Assembly (NCBI RefSeq): GCF_000711895.1
Contig: NZ_JONO01000034.1
Span: 1 to 59,762, forward strand
DNA from: Photorhabdus australis DSM 17609
GTDB lineage: Bacteria; Pseudomonadota; Gammaproteobacteria; Enterobacterales; Enterobacteriaceae
Direction: 5' to 3'
DNA length: 59,762 nt
A program made the translations under genes and the position numbers. How positions within the stretch are numbered: the stretch's first letter is position 1; each line of letters begins with the position of its first letter. This document shows positions 59,758 to 59,762 of the stretch, piece by piece. Below the pieces are notes generated by a model. The model made no database searches and had not been told where the DNA came from. It saw only the letters and a list, made by a program, of their open reading frames with translations.

Positions 59758-59762
59758 ATGCC
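59758..59762 (+). CDS. Start of the next gene of the vgrG operon, cut by window end
   Basis: ATG at 59758 with AGGAGA ending 10 bases before. Only the first codon is inside the window. By operon order the effector is expected here. Confidence 0.45.

Overview
The window reads as the chromosome of an enterobacterium of the Morganellaceae, most likely Photorhabdus. This rests on three things. The core gene order is shared with E. coli K-12 (smpB-ratA-ratB-bamE-recN-nadK-grpE; srmB-trmN6-nadB-rpoE-rseABC-lepA-lepB-rnc-era-recO-pdxJ-acpS-yfhL; tadA, mltF-purL-glmY-glrK-qseG-glrR, glnB). There are four copies of the 125-128 bp ERIC element. The accessory genes (tail-fibre arrays, VgrG cluster, lipase/ankyrin pair) are typical of insect-pathogenic Enterobacterales. 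The genus is inferred from recollection, not from a search.

Layout. 1-3.1 kb: the end of an integrated phage-like element, visibly richer in G and C than the chromosome, carrying a baseplate hub/spike gene, decayed gene pieces and a 27-residue TisB-like peptide. It abuts the 3' end of the tmRNA gene ssrA, a classic integration site. 3.1-9.5 kb: housekeeping block from ssrA/smpB to ung, with LexA boxes before recN and a sigma-32 promoter before grpE. 9.8-14.3 kb: an AT-rich cargo block bounded by two ERIC elements in opposite orientation, with a GHSLGG lipase, an ankyrin protein, a broken GT-B glycosyltransferase, a rhomboid-like protease and a coiled-coil protein. 14.3-28.0 kb: srmB to yfhL, including the sigma-E envelope-stress operon and the signal peptidase/RNase III/Era operons.

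28.3-38.9 kb: an orphan tail-fibre locus. Short fibre genes share a nearly constant N-terminal half and have divergent tips. Several are paired with a tail-fibre assembly gene in about 1.6-kb tandem units with near-identical spacers. There are also decayed copies, a tail-collar/assembly pair and one fibre gene on the opposite strand. No capsid, sheath, tube, integrase or invertase gene is present. 39.1-54.4 kb: tadA, an AdiA-type arginine decarboxylase, mltF, purL with a PurR box, then the GlmY small RNA with a sigma-54 promoter and three GlrR boxes, its two-component regulators GlrK/GlrR with lipoprotein QseG, a glutamine-dependent NAD synthetase and glnB.

54.4-59.8 kb: accessory DNA again. 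It has an ERIC copy, a C-terminally short adenylate-forming ligase coupled to an unrecognised 52-residue ORF, an IS982-type transposase remnant, and the start of a type VI secretion vgrG operon (VgrG, DUF4123 adaptor, small protein, next gene cut by the window end). The most notable signals are the tail-fibre array, the lipase/ankyrin pair, the TisB-like peptide beside ssrA, and the ligase/mini-ORF pair.
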